In this document: piece by piece, positions 23,470 to 36,185 of the stretch
Layout: each line of letters starts with the position of its first letter
Position numbering within the stretch: the stretch's first letter is position 1
NCBI GenBank assembly: GCA_022393335.1
Contig: JAJEKB010020966.1
Coordinates: forward strand, 1,045,147 to 1,109,146
Length of the DNA: 64,000 nucleotides
From: Macrotrachela quadricornifera
Taxonomy: Eukaryota; Rotifera; Eurotatoria; Philodinida; Philodinidae
Reading direction: 5' to 3'
Notes under the pieces: generated by a model
Databases searched by the model: none
Seen by the model: the letters and a program-made list of their open reading frames with translations, nothing else
Told to the model about the DNA's origin: nothing
Position numbers and translations under genes: made by a program

Positions 23470-23555
23470 TTAACCCCTTCACAGTAATTCGGTTTTTCAA
23501 AGAAAATAGTTTCGATATATCAATTTCCATGCGTGTCCAGGCTCGATAAATGCAT
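23470..23555 (+). repeat. Dispersed repeat, TTAA-bordered end, copy 1
   Basis: TTAA then CCCCTTCACAGTAATTCGG, followed by AAGAAAATAGTTTCGA and CCAGGCTCGATA. About 85 bp matches 27261-27345 in the same orientation. The TTAA plus CCC(C/T)TTCA end resembles piggyBac-type termini. No matching right end was found. Confidence 0.6.
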
Positions 23556-25269
23556 TCATTGATATTTTCAATATGTTCGAAATATTAATAATACATAATC
23601 AGGATTTTTCCACTATAATATACTGCGTTGGTCTTTTCCAATTATCTTTTCTTTTGTAGTATATGGGATTTCTCTATCATTCTAATCAGGATAGTGATAC
23701 TAACCTATATAGCTGTTCTCTGTGTCTAACAGCTGGCGGGTGTGTGATCGTATTGTGTGCGTGCGTTGTTTTCCCTATTCTCTTCTCTCTATTCTATATT
23801 GATCATCTAGCTCAATCTTTTTTTTTCTTTCATTCGAGTGTGAGAATTATTCAAATTCTTACATTCTCTCTTATCAACTGTTTTTCCTTTCTCCTCATGC
23901 AATCAGGAAGAAGGTACATGATGTTATCCTTTTTCTTTAATAGTAACCTAATTTCAAGAAGATGTATTCATTATTTTCCTTCTTGTCTTTGTTAAATTTC
24001 TTCATAAGCAGGAGGGAAGCATGAGCCGTTTACTTGCTTATCTTTCTTCTTTCCCAATGTCTTTGTTGCGCGATCTCCTATTTGAAAATACTATAAAAAA
24101 AGGGGACCTTTTGTTAAATAAAATAGACATGTCTTTTATTAGCAGAAAAAAAATTCATCTTCATCCAATCAATTTGTACAGAGAAGGCCCTCTGTAACAA
24201 TAATCTTCAAAAAGTGATTCAACTTTTAATCGATTATTGAATCATAGTCAATTTTAATCGAATTTTTCTAAAAAGTAGCAATCTTTTTACAAAAGTTGGG
24301 TTAATTTGACAATAATCGAAAATAGTCGTGATTTTTGATTAAATATTTTTCATTGAATTTTCTCATGAGCATGATGAATTTGGAACATTTCTGTTTGTTT
24401 TTCTTTCTGCTTTTTGATCTCTCGTCTCGTCACTATCTGATGTGTGCCTCTCTTCCTTAATATGTGCTTGCTCTATGCGACGCTATTAATTGAATTGTGT
24501 TGTATGTTTGAAACAAAAAGAACACAAAGGAAATAATTAGAAATTTATTATTCTTTTTAATCTCAATGACCTCAGACCAAACGACGTTTTCATCTCCAAA
24601 GTTTAAAGAATTGGGACAATCATGAATGACAAAAGAACATTCTTTCGTTTTGTTTGCTCCCATTAAACTCTGTCAAGAAAACTCTGCAACAGAATCTCAC
24701 TTGAATGACACTTTTCTGACCAATTTATTACTCTTTTGTCTTTTCCAAGTGATTTTTTTTATCTATTTTAATCGATTTCATCAGAACATCATATTGCAAA
24801 TAAGATTCGCCTTCTGGTTGTTATTCATTCAAATATTTTATCATCTTCAAAATCTTCCATTAACCAATATTATACAGACAATAGTAACTTTGCTAAAACT
24901 TACGATAAAAGTAGCTACCATAATTAAATTACACCTATCCAGCAATAAATTATTATATGTTGTATGAATCCACGTTTAGGTATATCTCTTATATAATAAT
25001 AGTAGCGTCCCGTAGGCCTGTTGTCTATTGGAGCCGGCTGCGGTTATTATTACTAGTTACCATATGCAGCCGGATTCTTTCGTCTTTTTCTTTTTACAGA
25101 CGGTGATATCTGCACTCACTTCCGTTCAACATACGGACTAAAGATGTAGTCGGCACGAATGGCTCATGTGGAATGAAACATTTGAGACAAGTTAGCCGTT
25201 AGAATGTCTATTGACAATTTCAATGATGATGAAAAATAAAATAACGTTAGTATCTGCAATGGTTGAGAG
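23556..25269. other. Intergenic region, no convincing gene
   Basis: ORFs at 23663-23995, 24457-24663 and 24626-24967 translate to hydrophobic, Phe/Leu-rich low-complexity sequence and overlap on both strands, so I treat them as chance. A GC-rich patch near 25010-25080 has no recognised function. Confidence 0.4.
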
Positions 25270-25745
25270 ATGTTGATGATTACCGGTTCAATTGATTACA
25301 ATAGTGTAAAATATAATATTTTAAAAGTTTTGATATATGGTAAGCCATTGTCATTCATCAAAGGTAAATTCAATAATGATGAATTCGATGATCTTGCCCT
25401 TATTTCTCCTCATTCTGATACTTTACAAATTCTACTTGCCTATCGAAATGGAAAATTCATTTCATAAATCTATTCAACATCTATTGTTCACATCAATTTT
25501 AGCAATGATCTTATCGATGATTTGGTTGTATTAAAGTGCAATGGAATGACAACTGTATTTTTTGAATGAAAAAATGATTTATTCAATAGAAATTATTTAT
25601 CTTTTGAAGGTAGAGAATAGACAAATGGAAAACGCCCTAAGTCATTACACGTTACTGATTTAAATAAAGGCGAAAAAGATGATATTGCTTATCTTAATGC
25701 AGACATATCTAACATTAAAGTTTTGTTGAACACAAGATGCAATGA
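25270..25745 (+). pseudogene. FG-GAP/VCBS-repeat protein relic
   Basis: Plus-strand frames carry two to three FG-GAP-like repeats. They read FIKGKFNNDEFDDLALISP followed by LQILLAYRNGKF, then NDLIDDLVVLKCNGMTTVFF after a stop, then HVTDLNKGEKDDIAYLN followed by VLLNT. The Asp-rich loops (NxDxxDDL) are the calcium-binding motif of integrin-type beta-propellers. At least two in-frame stops (after codon 65 and near 25567) and frame changes show decay. The ATG at 25270 is not trusted, because upstream repeats are probably missing. Confidence 0.7.
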
Positions 25746-26265
25746 AGAAAACAAAATCTTCTTCAATTTATTTTATTGTCCGACATATCTTAACAAAAAC
25801 CAATGAACAAACAGTGTCGAATTATGAAAGACTTTTTTCTCTTTTCATCAATTAGAAATGCGTAACAAAAACGTATTCTTTTGACAATATCTCTCAAAAC
25901 ATTTGTATTTATCTAGAAATCTTCTCTAGAAAGTGATATATTTCCAGCAGTATCCAGCATTCGGAAAATGGAAATATAATAGAATTCTATAGAATTTCAT
26001 TACTATTAGCTAACAGTATAAAATTTCACTTGCTGTTGAATTCAACTGCTAGTAATGATGGGTATATCTTAAGCATTGTATGAGGAAAAGTTTCTCAAGT
26101 GCAACGTATCGAACTATTTTGAAGGCAAAAAGTAAGGTCTTGTTATATAATACTTAATCACATTTATTATATTTAAGTTTGATGAAAAAAAAAGCAATAA
26201 AAATAAGCTGGTTTTTCTCTTATGGCTAAAATAAATATATTTTAATAAGATAATAAAATAACAGG
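25746..26265. other. Intergenic region
   Basis: AT-rich, no ORF. Should include the 3' flank of the minus-strand PARP-like fragment. Confidence 0.35.
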
Positions 26266-26517
26266 TTATTTAGTGGATGGTTCTAAATGAATAATATAAA
26301 CTGGTAATATTCTTTCCACATGAAATAAAACAATTTCATTCAAACATCGTGATATATGTGAGTCAAAATTACTCGTTCGAGTAGGTCCTAAACAACCATC
26401 AACTGTGCGCATTTTTCCACAAATCGTACGACATAATAAAATTTGATTAGAATTTTGCCCAGCTGAATAAGCATGAGCATATTGAGCGTGATTTGTAAAA
26501 TAACAATCATAACCATA
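26266..26517 (-). pseudogene. PARP-like catalytic-domain C-terminal fragment, 5' end cut by a transposon
   Basis: About 84 codons of uninterrupted frame ending at 26266. Features fitting the end of a poly(ADP-ribose)-polymerase-type fold are GYDCYFTNHAQYAHAYS, QILLCRTICGK and a terminal HVERILPVYIIHL strand. The match is from memory of the family pattern and is weaker than for the other domains here. Upstream on the minus strand the frame runs directly into the end of the transposon at 26518-27214. Beyond that lies an unrelated dispersed repeat, so the N-terminal half of the catalytic domain is missing. It could be a surviving last exon if the element is intronic, but no acceptor is visible. 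Confidence 0.5.
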
Positions 26518-27214
26518 GGGCACTAGGTCAATTCGTCGCCGATCAATTCGTTGTATAGTCAATTAGTCGCATATATATGATAGTAAGAGAGACACGTATA
26601 GAGAAAATCAACAGTTGAATTACACGATTTAAACAAACTTGTTACTTACCAAATTATTGATTTCAAAAGTTTCGTATGAAGCTTTTGAGCTATACTGTGC
26701 TTAAACGAAATTATTATTAGTTTGATGAAAAGTGTCCAAAGCATCAAACTTTCATTTTAAAACACAGGAAAAGCTTTGATAACGCGTTTGTCACCGTCGA
26801 ATAACTGAATTGATTTAAGTGAACTGCCTCTTAGTTGATGCTGAGAAAGAATATTAAAAGTTTTAAGAATAACAATGGAAGCAAGCCTTGCTCTCATTGT
26901 ATGTTTAAGTTTTTCTGAATCATTTATTTTTAATTGCGTACCACATCTTAGTTATCTTTATCAAGAAAGTTAAATTAAATTTTATGCTTCATTCCAATAG
27001 TTTTCCAAAGCTTGTTTCAAATTTTTCTTTAGATTTTATTGCATTCAGTCAAGTATAACTGGTAGATCTACTTAAGAACACTTTGGTGAGCAGTATAGTC
27101 AATTACAACTTAGTTTAAATCGTGTAATTCAATTATTGATTCTCTCTATACGTGTCTCTCTTACTATCATATATATGCGACTAATTGACTATACGACGAA
27201 TTGACCGGTCACCC
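26518..27214. mobile_element. Non-autonomous DNA transposon with long TIRs (family A, copy 2)
   Basis: About 115-bp inverted repeats (26518-26645 and 27100-27214) share ATATATATGATAGTAAGAGA and its complement. Ends are GGGCACTAGGTCAATTCG and CGAATTGACCGGTCACCC, the same pattern as the element at 5506-6256, including repeated subterminal CAATTCGT words. The internal and outer-arm sequences differ from copy 1. No transposase ORF and no clear target duplication. Confidence 0.8.
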
Positions 27215-27260
27215 TTTTAAATTTCGAAATCGTAAAAGTTTAAAGGTAGATACTCGTATT

Positions 27261-27345
27261 TTAACCCTTTCACAGAAATTCGCTTTTTCGAAGAAAATAG
27301 CTTCGACATATCAATTTTCATATGTAGTCAGGCTCGATATATATA
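27261..27345 (+). repeat. Dispersed repeat, TTAA-bordered end, copy 2
   Basis: TTAACCCTTTCACAGAAATTCG, then AAGAAAATAGCTTCGA and CAGGCTCGATA. It aligns along about 85 bp with 23470-23555. Confidence 0.6.
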
Positions 27346-27625
27346 ATGCAGCAGATGTGTCGATTTTTTGGAAAATGTTTCGGCTATAGTTTTTTACTGA
27401 TGCAATCATAGTTGCTAGTTTTTCTATACTGAGGATAGATATAATTCACTTAACAAACTCACATAGATTTCATTGAAAGTCCTGAAACACAACTATGATC
27501 TTTCCTTGTAATATTTATTTTAGTTTATTGATATATGTTATAAATAAATACAAATTCTCGCAATAAATGCTGATAAAGATTTATATTTAAAAAAAAAAAC
27601 TTGGCTTAGTTTGTTTGTGCAATTC

Positions 27626-28044
27626 TGTTATCTGCAGTCGTTTTATAGTTAGAAAACATTCTTCTGCTATTTTCTCTTATCTGATTCTTTTTTTTTTATA
27701 TTTCAAAGAATGAAAAAAGAGAAAAATAGAAAATGTAAAAGTATGTTAACTACCTATTCTTATCGTCTTCTTCCTAACAATAAATACATTAATAAGAATA
27801 AAAAGAAAATAGTATGCATAGTAAAGAGTAAATCTCTATGTAATAAACATGAAAAATTTACCATGAATAATTATATATTTTTTCTTTTTATTTATATCTT
27901 TATTGTTAGTAAGCGTATGATAAGAATAGGTGGGCAGCATACTTTTACGTTTTCTATTTTTCTCTTTAAGATATAAAGAAAAAAAATCGGATAAGAGAAA
28001 AAAATAGAAAAGCATTTTTGACTATAAAACGGCAACAAATAACA
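27626..28044. mobile_element. Inverted-repeat (MITE-like) element just upstream of the protease-inhibitor gene
   Basis: Left arm 27626-27775 and right arm 27900-28044 are inverted copies. The ends are GTTATCTGCAGTCGTTTTATAG and CTATAAAACGGCAACAAATAAC, and the inner parts are AGAAAAATAGAAAATGTAAA / TTTACGTTTTCTATTTTTCT and CCTATTCTTATC / GATAAGAATAGG. An ORF at 27710-27976 only reads through the arms and is not a gene. The right end lies 88 bp before the inhibitor start codon. Confidence 0.8.
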
Positions 28045-28131
28045 ACGTTATATAAGCAAGTTACAAGAAGCTATTTGTTAACAGTATACAACTTTATCAA
28101 CACTCTTTCAAAGAATTTATATTCTAAAATA

Positions 28132-28406
28132 ATGTCCGACACCAAACAATGGCCAGAATTGGTAGGAAAAACATTCGAAGAAGCATCTAAAGCAATATTA
28201 GCACATGATAGCAGTAAGAATCATTTCTTGTTCTAATGAAACTATATATGTATTTATGTTTCTATTTATTTTTTCTTACAGACCTAAATCCTTATAATGC
28301 AAGAGGTGGTGCACAAGATAGAATGTACGATCCACAACGTGTAGTATGCGTTACAGATGATAATGATGTGGTAACTGAAGTACCACAATATACCTGTCAA
28401 AGTTAA
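28132..28406 (+). CDS. Potato inhibitor I (eglin-like) serine protease inhibitor
   Basis: Two exons, 28132-28213 and 28282-28406, with a 68-bp intron. The product is 68 residues. The N-terminus WPELVGKTFEEA matches the conserved start of inhibitor family I13 (eglin c, CI-2), and DPQRVVCVTDDNDVVTEVPQ matches its inhibitory-loop-adjacent strand and C-terminus. Aligning QRV with NRV of eglin places Arg at P1 and Met at P1', which would suggest a preference for trypsin-like proteases (inference). Two cysteines near the end (VVCV, YTC) could form a disulphide, unlike eglin. There is no signal peptide, so it is either cytosolic or released by another route. The ATG at 28132 fits the family's start. 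An upstream frame from 28018 is not needed. Confidence 0.8.
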
Positions 28407-31400
28407 ATGAAATTATTGTTTTATTTTATTTCATGGTATCTTAAATCAACTAACTAAATAAGAAAAATCTAAAGAACTTTATATATTTAGAAAAAAAGTT
28501 GCTTTTTTATTTATTTCAAATATTTATGTTCACCTTCTTCTACTAGATTACATTCATTATAAGAAATAATAATAAGTATTACTCTTAATGATGAATTTGT
28601 GTTTTTTTACAATATAGCTTTACTCAGTTTGCTTTTTATGATTATCTAATAATTGACAATGCTTTAATAAAACAAACTCTTATTTTATCTAATTTTAATG
28701 GCAATACAGGCAGAAGTATTTCCTATAAAATTAAACTATTACTGTGACTTTTGTTCAAAGAGGTAGTGGTGTGTAAAAAATATGGCTGTTAGTATTTGAT
28801 AAAATTATCTAACTAAACACAATGGATATCAAAATTTTGCTTTTTATATATAAGTTACACGTACAGTAGAATATCTAAATATAATAATCGATACGCCTAT
28901 GTACATGGAATAGATTCTAGTCTAAAAGGCGTGTTTTGAAGAAAAATGAGAGAAGTTATGAATCTCATTATTGATCAAGATTTTATAGCCGAACTTTTGG
29001 GCTCAATACGCTACCTCCTCGATTTTTGAGAGAGAAAACGGTTTCGATACTATTTTTTCAACTTGTGACCACTATTTGATCCTGAAAATTACTCGCTTAG
29101 AACAAAATTTCAAATCAATCAGACAAGCCATTTTTGAGATAATATAAAAGTTAAGTGGGACCACCATTTGTGCTGAAAGTCTGACAGATCATGATGTGCC
29201 ATTTATTTCTAATATGTTTTATCGTTAAAGCTTATTTGCATTTCGTTCGATACTATTGGCAGAAATCTTCTCTATAAAGACGATTTTCATAGCTAGACAA
29301 TTGTTCTAGTTTCGGTAGTGTAAAATGATCATTCGATATCGTAGAAAAGGAATGCACATTTAAATCACAATGTCTGTTGATCTATGAAGTCATACTTTTG
29401 GAAAAGTCTTGCTCTCACTATAATCTATGATATCTTCTTAATTATCGATGGAAGTTTTAGTAGAATCTATTTATGTACTTCACAAATATGGTTTGACAAA
29501 ATACTTATGTATATTGGCAACTTTTTTACATTCCATTGTATTTGATTAATAGGACAATAATTATCCCTTACAAAAACATACTAATTCATTTCATAAATAG
29601 TCTACGATGAATTCTGTTGATTTTCTATTAATAGATATTCTCAGAACACGTCTGATACGAACAGATTATATCAATCAAATTTGATCGTTTTTCACTTTAT
29701 AAATTTGACTAGAAATCCATGAATGTAGTGTATAGATTTCAATTTGAAATAGTGTGAATAGCCGAAACACATTCCAGAAAGTACCTGATCGAATTCAGTG
29801 ATCATATATTACCAGAATTTTAGCTCGTTCGACAAAATTCGATATCCTACGTCTAAACCAGACAATGTATCATGAATCAAGGAATATTTTCTTGATAACT
29901 ATTTTTTAAAACTGTTAAAAATCGGAAGCTTAGTATCGATATGTTTCGAATAATGAGGAACATCTTTTGCTCCAGATGAGAGGGAATAGACTGACTTCTT
30001 GATTTCTAGTGATTTTTACCAGAGAAATCAGTTTGTTCTCCTTTGGTTTCAGAACTATATCACATTTTTTAAGTTAGATGATTTTTACATCATTTAATGC
30101 AGCCGGAACTATAAAAATGAAATTATTAACATCTCTAAAAAAAACTTTTCTAAAAATAAAAATTTATTCATAGTTTAACAAGGTTATTTTTTATATATCA
30201 CATATTATGATTGAAATTACACAAATCAATTTGAATAGTATTTTGCATTTAAACCTGTCATGAATATTAATAGAATAATTGTGTCTATACTAATGGATGG
30301 AAAAGTCAATATGAGTAAGAGTTCATCAACTATAACATCACGTACAATCGATATTTTAAACTAAAAGTGTATTTAAATAATTAATCTTTTTTAGATATTT
30401 TAAAATATTGTTGATTGACGAAGGTATATTGTTTTTCATCATTGAGTGTTGATACATATATTAATATTAATACAATCAATGGAAAACATAAATGATGTTT
30501 ATTTTTTTTATCTTGATCAGATGACATTTGTTGATAGTGTGTCTAAACATAGAAAGACAAAAATAGATTATAATATTTGTTCTATTATGAAAAATACGTC
30601 AAAAATTCTGGAACATTCTCTAAGTTATAGAATACAAATCAGTCTATGATTGATTATTTGAAATTATTTTCTATTTTCGACTGCTATATATAATTTAAGT
30701 TATTTTTCTGATAGTTTCTCTAAGTATATAATACAATTTAAATTCATTTCTTTAAAACAAAAATCTACTCTTGTCATGATATATGCAGTAGGATAATACA
30801 ATTGCTATCATTCTTGTCTTTTTCGTTAAGTGGTAATTGTATAATATAAACACATTTGATAATATATACATTCGAAATGTTGATAGTATTATCATATTCA
30901 CTTGCAACATATCTACTAGGCATATGTACAAGCGCACAGTGACAATCATATTTGTAGACCCATCAATCAGTAGTACAATGATCGCTTCACTAACTCAGTT
31001 ATTATTCCAATAGATATTACTAATAGTTGAACAAGTTGATCGTATTAGTCAAATATCTGTACAAAAATAAATTTACAATCGGCAATCACAAACAAGTAAT
31101 AATTTAAATTATTTTATTAGATAATTTTTTTAAAATATTAATATGAATTGCAGCAATTTAACTGATATACCGTATTCAAAATCGAAAGGGTTACGAATAA
31201 ACTCGTACATCTCTATTAAAGTATTTGTACTCGAAGCATTGATAAATAACGAAATACACTAATAATAGACAACCATAAATTTTTTATTCCAGTTTAATAT
31301 GTAATCATGCATATTCAAATGCTATGAATCAGACTTTTTGAAGTTCTAATATCATCAAAAAATCAACATTCCAAAAGTTGTTGAAATGTAATTTTTCAAT

Positions 31401-32488
31401 ATTTTCTCCATAGAAAAAAATGTTATATTCTATTGTGATATAAATTCGATTGAAGATGAAGAATGACACTAGAGAACCTTCTCTCAACGACACATGTATA
31501 TGTTACCAGGAGCCAAAAGATTAATAATATTACACCTTGTATTCTTTGATTCATCAAGATATGAATAAATTCGCCTTACCTCATAAAGTTAGTTGACATA
31601 TTTAATTATACAAATAGATCTTGAATGCGAACGTATTACAACTCTTGTTTCCTATACCTTTTCATAGCATAATTACATTGATTAACAATTTATTGTATAT
31701 TTAATTAATTGTATTCTCTCTGAAATAGTAAAAATTGTAGATCATTATTTAATTTTCACCTCAAGCTATCTATAATATTATAAAATCTATTGTTGAGTTC
31801 AATTAGCATAAAAATTCAACTAAATAATAATGAAGTGATAAATGATAATTGATTGAATTATTATTCAACATCAATATCTGTCAGTATCAATTTCAATGAT
31901 GAGAAAATAATGATATCTCATGAGAATAATTAAATCCATTCGGATTTCTTTCTTTCTTTGTTCATAAAAAGAAAGAAAAAAAAAAGAGCCATATTGTTTC
32001 ATCATGAAAACTAATCTTTCATTGATCTTAGAATATTTGATGACATTGTCAAAGACGAAAAAAACATCCCTTCATTTTGTATTAGAACAAGAACGGATGT
32101 TGATTGACGGCATATGTTTTCTGCTTTACGATGATTGACATGCGGCTACGAAAAGAAAAAAAAAACTCATTTTCTCTAATACAATAGATATAGGGTTTCT
32201 TGTCATTTGCCATGAAAATGCATACATGTCAGACTTTTCTTTCTTCTTCTTCTTGTTGTTGCTTAATGCAAATACATAACATTCTTCTTCTACTACTACT
32301 AATTCCTTGGATAAAAACAAAAAAAAAAAAACAAAAACGTATTCTGTAAGATAAAAATTATTGATGAAATAATTCAATATAATTGTCTTCTGTGTTAATA
32401 TGACAAAAAAGAAAAAAGAGAAAAAAGAAAAAGAGAAAAAAATGAAATGAAATTCTATTCTACAGTTACATGAATCACTGTTCAATGT
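28407..32488. other. 4-kb gene-poor region
   Basis: No ORF with recognisable protein content. ORFs at 30446-30649 and 30752-30949 look random. The stretch 32126-32485, T-rich on the minus strand, is probably the 3' UTR/flank of the adenylyl cyclase gene. No inverted or tandem repeat was noticed. Confidence 0.4.
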
Positions 32489-35400
32489 TTATTTTGGTTT
32501 AAGAAAATATGTTGTCATACGACTTTTTCCTTTAACGTCAATTTCTCCTCTTAATTCAAATTTATATTTATCTTTTAAAGCTTCGGCAACATGTTCGGGA
32601 ACTTGTATTTCGCCTTTTTCACCAGTTGAATCCATTCTTGAAGCAACATTAACTGTATCACCCCATATATCATAAAACAATTTCGTTGTACCAATAACAC
32701 CAGCTGTAACCGGTCCAAAATTAAAACCCATACGAAGTTCAAAAGCAAAATTTAAAAGTGCTTCATTAAATCTATGCATTATTTCTTGAAATGCTAAAGC
32801 AAATTCAACAAGATCATAAACTGCAACTAAAAAAAAAAGAAATTTTTTATTTTTAAAAAAAAAAAAAAAATGTTTTTTTTTTACCTAATGAAACATCATC
32901 CTCTGAACATATTTGTAAACCTGATGCAGCCATATATGTTGCTCCAATAGTTTTTATTTTTTCAATTTTAGAAAATCTTGGTTCAAGAAATAATTCTTCA
33001 ATATCTCCATAAAATTCATTTAATATTCTTGCATAAAATTTTCCACCTTCATATTGTTCTTCATACATAACATGATAATTAATTAATGATGCAAATAAAA
33101 CACCAACACATGGATGATTTTGTGAATATGATCGTTGAACACGTAATGGTTCAATAACATGTTCCGGTAATATATTTCTTAAAAGCCAATCAGCACGTTC
33201 ACGTTCTTTTTCCATTTCTTTTTGTTGTTCCGATGATTTATGAACAACATGATATTGTGAACGACGAGCTACTTCTACTTGACGACTTATTCCATATAAA
33301 ACTATTAATGAAATTAATATACAAACACTTATATCCACAACTATTGATTCTAAAAAAAGAAAAAAAAATTAATTTTATTTTTATTTAATTTCAAATAAAA
33401 AAAATTTTTTTTTTTAATTTAAACAAACTTGAAATTTGTTGTTTAAAAATAATCAAAGGAAGATAAATTGAAATCGATAAAATGGCAATAAGAATTTTGA
33501 TCAAATGAGATAAAGATGCACCTAAGGTAAGATATGTTGAAATAAAAAGAATAAAAACTGGTAAACTTGTAGGATAATAATCAGGATATTGAATTAAAAT
33601 AATAATCAAAGGAGATAAAAGATAAAAAGAAGCTATAAAATGTCTTAAAATCCACCAATGAAGAATCATATGATAAAAACGTATTAAAATAATTGTTAAA
33701 ATAAATTTTATACTTATTATTATTCCCATTATAATTGATGTACGTATATTAGTTGGAATAAAATAAATATAAATAAATAATAATGATAAAAATGATAAAA
33801 TAACTTCAACAATTAATAATGAATGTGGACCAATATGATTTAAAAAATTTTTTTCTAAACGATTATCTTTATATTTTAATGTTAAGATATTAAATGCCAT
33901 AACTAATTCTTTTTCTTCATTTTCAAATGTTTCTTTATTTATATTATCAACATTTTCAATATTTTCAGAATCTTTTGGTACTTCTTCTTCTGATACAGTT
34001 GCACGTCGAGCTTGTACAACTTCTTCTAATAATGGACTTGTAACAATCTTAATAAAAAAACAAAAATTTTTTTTTTTTTAATAAATATAAACTTGAATTT
34101 ACTGTTGTTTCAGATTGATTTGGAATATTATTTGGTTCATTTAAAGGTACTGAAAGTGGAACACCTGATGCAACAGCAACAGCTGCAGCAGTTGCTAATG
34201 TCATATGTGGTGGTCTTTGTGTTATTCGATGACTTAAATGTCTTTTTCGAATAAAATATGTAATAATTCGATCTAAAAAAAAAAATCAATACGTTAAATA
34301 ATATTAAAAAAGAAAATAATTAACTAACCTTTGTTTGGTAATATATATAGTGGACCTTCTTCAAATTGAAATTCATCTGTTCGAAGTAATAAATGAGTAT
34401 CTTCTGTTATATGAACAAAACCTAAAATAATTAAATATTATAAAACAAACAAATAAATATTCTAGCTGAGCGAGCAAAGAGCATATTTATACATTTTAAT
34501 TAAAAAAAAGAAACCTTTTAAGAATAAATAAATAAATAAATAAATAAAAAGATATTTTTAGATTTATTTACCAGGTTTTCCAGTTGATTCCATTTTATTA
34601 GCTAATGTAACATCATTTGAAAAAATATCAAATTTAAATTTTCTTGTACCAACAATTCCACAATTAACTGAACCTGAATGAACACCAACTCTCATATCAA
34701 CTTGTTCATTATTATCTTGATCAAATTCTTCAATTGCACTTATCATAGCTAAACCCATTAAAACACAAGATTTAGCATGATCTTTACGTGGTTCAGGACA
34801 ACCACTAACACAATAATAACAATCACCTAATGTTGCTATTTTTTCACATGACATTTGCACACATAAATCATCAAAACGTCCATATAAATCAGATAATAAT
34901 GATACTAATTGTGATGCTGTTTTATTTGATGACATATGAGTAAACCCTACAATATCAGCAAATAAAATCGATACATTTTTCATTCTTTCAATATGTAATG
35001 GACGAAAAACAGTCATTTGTATATCATCATCAATTTGTCTTGATGTATTTACATTTTGTACACGTTCACGAAATACATCAAAATCTTTCATTATAACATT
35101 AGAATATTTACGTGGCATTAATGAATCAATCATTTTTGATAATAATGTATGTTCGGTTAATAATGTATCACGAACATTTGCATCTATTAATAAAGAAAAA
35201 AAAAATTTCTTTTTTTTTTTAATTGATATATAGAAAAACTTACTTTTACATAATTGATTGTATGATGAACGCATTGTTATATCCAAAAGACGATTTAAAT
35301 AAATTCCAATAATATTTATTATTAATAATAATAATAAACGTATTCGTATTTTTAATGTTAAAAATGTAATAATTATTGTAATTAAAATTGATAATAAAAT

Positions 35401-35859
35401 TGATATAACTAAAGTAAAATTTGCTAATGTATATATTAATATAATTAACAAATATATGTGACATTCTAATGGATATAAACAACTTAAAATAGCTAATGGA
35501 CATAAACATATAAATGATATTATATTTGATAAAATACGATTTTGTAAACGATTTATTATAATTAATGATAAAATATTTAAACAAATACTGATTGCTAATA
35601 AAATTAAATGTATTAATTTCGATTGTTTTGTTATTGAATTAAATAATAATATTTCAATTGAATTAATTAATGCATGACTAATTAAAATGATGACCAGTAA
35701 ACGATGACTTGATGGATAAATTTTTTTTAAATAATTTAATATATATTTTGTTTCTATTGTAGATGAATCAAATTGTGGATAGAATAAAGATTTTATAGAC
35801 CATTTTTCACGGGGAACAACATTTGTCGACAAACGACGAGTTCCCATTGCACCAACCAT
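32489..35859 (-). CDS. ADCY9: Membrane adenylyl cyclase, AC9-type
   Basis: Seven exons: 35859-35244, 35183-34572, 34421-34329, 34272-34103, 34047-33429, 33349-32885 and 32826-32489. They give a 970-residue protein with all junctions in frame. The layout is classical: a hydrophobic M1 domain (about residues 50-200), the C1 catalytic domain (from about 260) with both metal-binding aspartates (FADIVGF, LGDCYYC), a linker, a second hydrophobic domain (about 560-700) and the C2 domain. C2 has EKIKTIGATYMAASG (adenine-binding Lys), YDIWGDTVNVASRMDSTG (catalytic Asn and Arg) and GVLFASLINY. The last, with the YEEQYEGGKFY stretch, is closest to vertebrate AC9 among the classes I remember. It makes cAMP from ATP at the membrane under G-protein control. 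It is shorter than human AC9 (about 1350), mainly by N-terminal, linker and tail loss. Confidence 0.93.
34523..34547. repeat. AAAT microsatellite in an adenylyl cyclase intron
   Basis: About six AATA units lie in the intron between the second and third exons (34422-34571). At 150 bp this is the longest intron of that gene. Confidence 0.7.
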
Positions 35860-36185
35860 TGACTAGAACGACAAACTCTATACCATCTATAATAAGTCAT
35901 AAACACATACGACAGAACAGAAGAAAAAAAAAAAAAAAAAAGAAAATGAATGGTATCTTTATAGCAGAAAGAAACGGAAGAAAAGAAAGAAAAAAAAAAA
36001 GAAAAAAGAAAAAAGAAGTAATTTGGTTTTATAATAAGATTTTATGTCTATTCGTAAGTCACCTGCAGTGGAAGTTAGACTTTCATCATCTCATTTGAAT
36101 TCTCATCAATGAAAAAAGAAAAAAAAAAGAAGTGTATATGTTATTCTGAAGAAACAAATAAACAAGAAGAAAAGATTTTATTCTT
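35860..36185. other. Spacer between adenylyl cyclase 5' end and the NOL11-like 3' end
   Basis: Purine-rich on the plus strand (long A and AAG runs), no gene. An ORF at 35823-36098 is a low-complexity Lys run. Confidence 0.5.

Noticed and set aside
23663..24967. Several hydrophobic ORFs on both strands
   Set aside because: They result from T-rich sequence read as Phe and Leu, and no conserved pattern was seen.
27710..27976. 88-codon Lys/Ile-rich ORF
   Set aside because: It reads across both arms of the inverted-repeat element at 27626-28044.
32126..32485. 119-codon Phe-rich minus ORF after the adenylyl cyclase stop
   Set aside because: Low-complexity translation of T-rich 3' UTR.
35246..35584. 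112-codon minus ORF
   Set aside because: It is an out-of-frame shadow of the first exon of the adenylyl cyclase gene.
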